From an uncultured Chloracidobacterium sp. (GTDB lineage: Bacteria; Acidobacteriota; Blastocatellia; Pyrinomonadales; Pyrinomonadaceae): a stretch of 14,798 bases of DNA. The first letter of the stretch is position 1. The number at the start of each line of letters is the position of its first letter. Shown piece after piece: positions 14,761 through 14,798 of the stretch. Location of the stretch: contig CALDGX010000168.1 of assembly GCA_937941715.1 (NCBI GenBank), positions 1 to 14,798 on the forward strand, read 5' to 3'. The notes under the pieces are model-generated. The model was not told where the DNA came from, did no database searches, and saw only the letters and a program-made list of their open reading frames with translations. A program made the translations under genes and the position numbers.

Positions 14761-14798
14761 TGCGCCGATGATATCTAATTTAATCGTATGCCTGTTTC
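14761..14798 (-). promoter_or_regulatory. 38-bp promoter-proximal element, copy 2 (may continue beyond the window)
   Basis: Exact copy of 836-873, cut by the right edge, 118 nt upstream of ATG 14643. The leader between it and the ATG also resembles the leader of the left-edge gene: in minus-strand RNA both have TTTGCCGG followed by GCGAAG or GACGAAG, a CTCTCC tract, and TCCGT...GCCAA.CCGG before the Shine-Dalgarno. This suggests common ancestry and shared control. A CRP-type site would be expected just outside the window. Confidence 0.6.

Overview
This is a G+C-rich window that reads as an environmental bacterium, most likely an Acidobacteriota of the Blastocatellia/Pyrinomonadales type. That placement is inference. 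It rests on an STK-linked ECF sigma factor followed by a membrane Ser/Thr kinase with a TPR tail, and on very large secreted proteins built from LamG and DxDGDGKxD (FG-GAP/VCBS-like) repeats that end in N-(A/T)-F-V-R. No RNA genes, CRISPR arrays, transposases or phage genes were seen.

Layout. Positions 1-717 (minus strand) hold the 5' part of a secreted-protein gene whose 3' end lies outside the window. Positions 718-1005 form a divergent regulatory region with a perfect CRP-type operator (884-899). It also holds a 38-bp promoter-proximal element (836-873) that recurs exactly at the other end of the window (14761-14798), upstream of another secreted-protein gene. Positions 1036-4392 (plus strand) carry an ECF sigma factor of the TIGR02999 type and then a 906-residue transmembrane kinase with a C-terminal TPR region. 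Positions 4429-14643 (minus strand) carry three exported proteins. In transcription order these are a 1424-residue protein (7-repeat VCBS propeller, three LamG domains, 6-repeat module), a 1207-residue protein (four LamG domains, 6-repeat module) and a 694-residue M28 zinc aminopeptidase (6-repeat module).

How it may work together. The sigma/kinase pair looks like a phospho-controlled transcription switch. The sigma factor has a threonine where ordinary ECF sigmas carry the acidic clamp-binding residues. The minus-strand genes encode envelope or extracellular proteins that share a C-terminal six-repeat module. Two of the secreted-protein genes share a promoter element, a related leader about 118 nt long, and a possible hairpin at the ribosome binding site. 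Whether the sigma/kinase pair or a CRP-family regulator controls them cannot be decided from sequence alone.

The most striking structural feature is an 851-bp perfect direct repeat (6679-7529 and 10376-11226) covering nearly all of the C-terminal module in two neighbouring genes. The last two sense codons of the two genes differ only synonymously, which points to recent gene conversion (or an assembly effect) rather than a simple tandem duplication.
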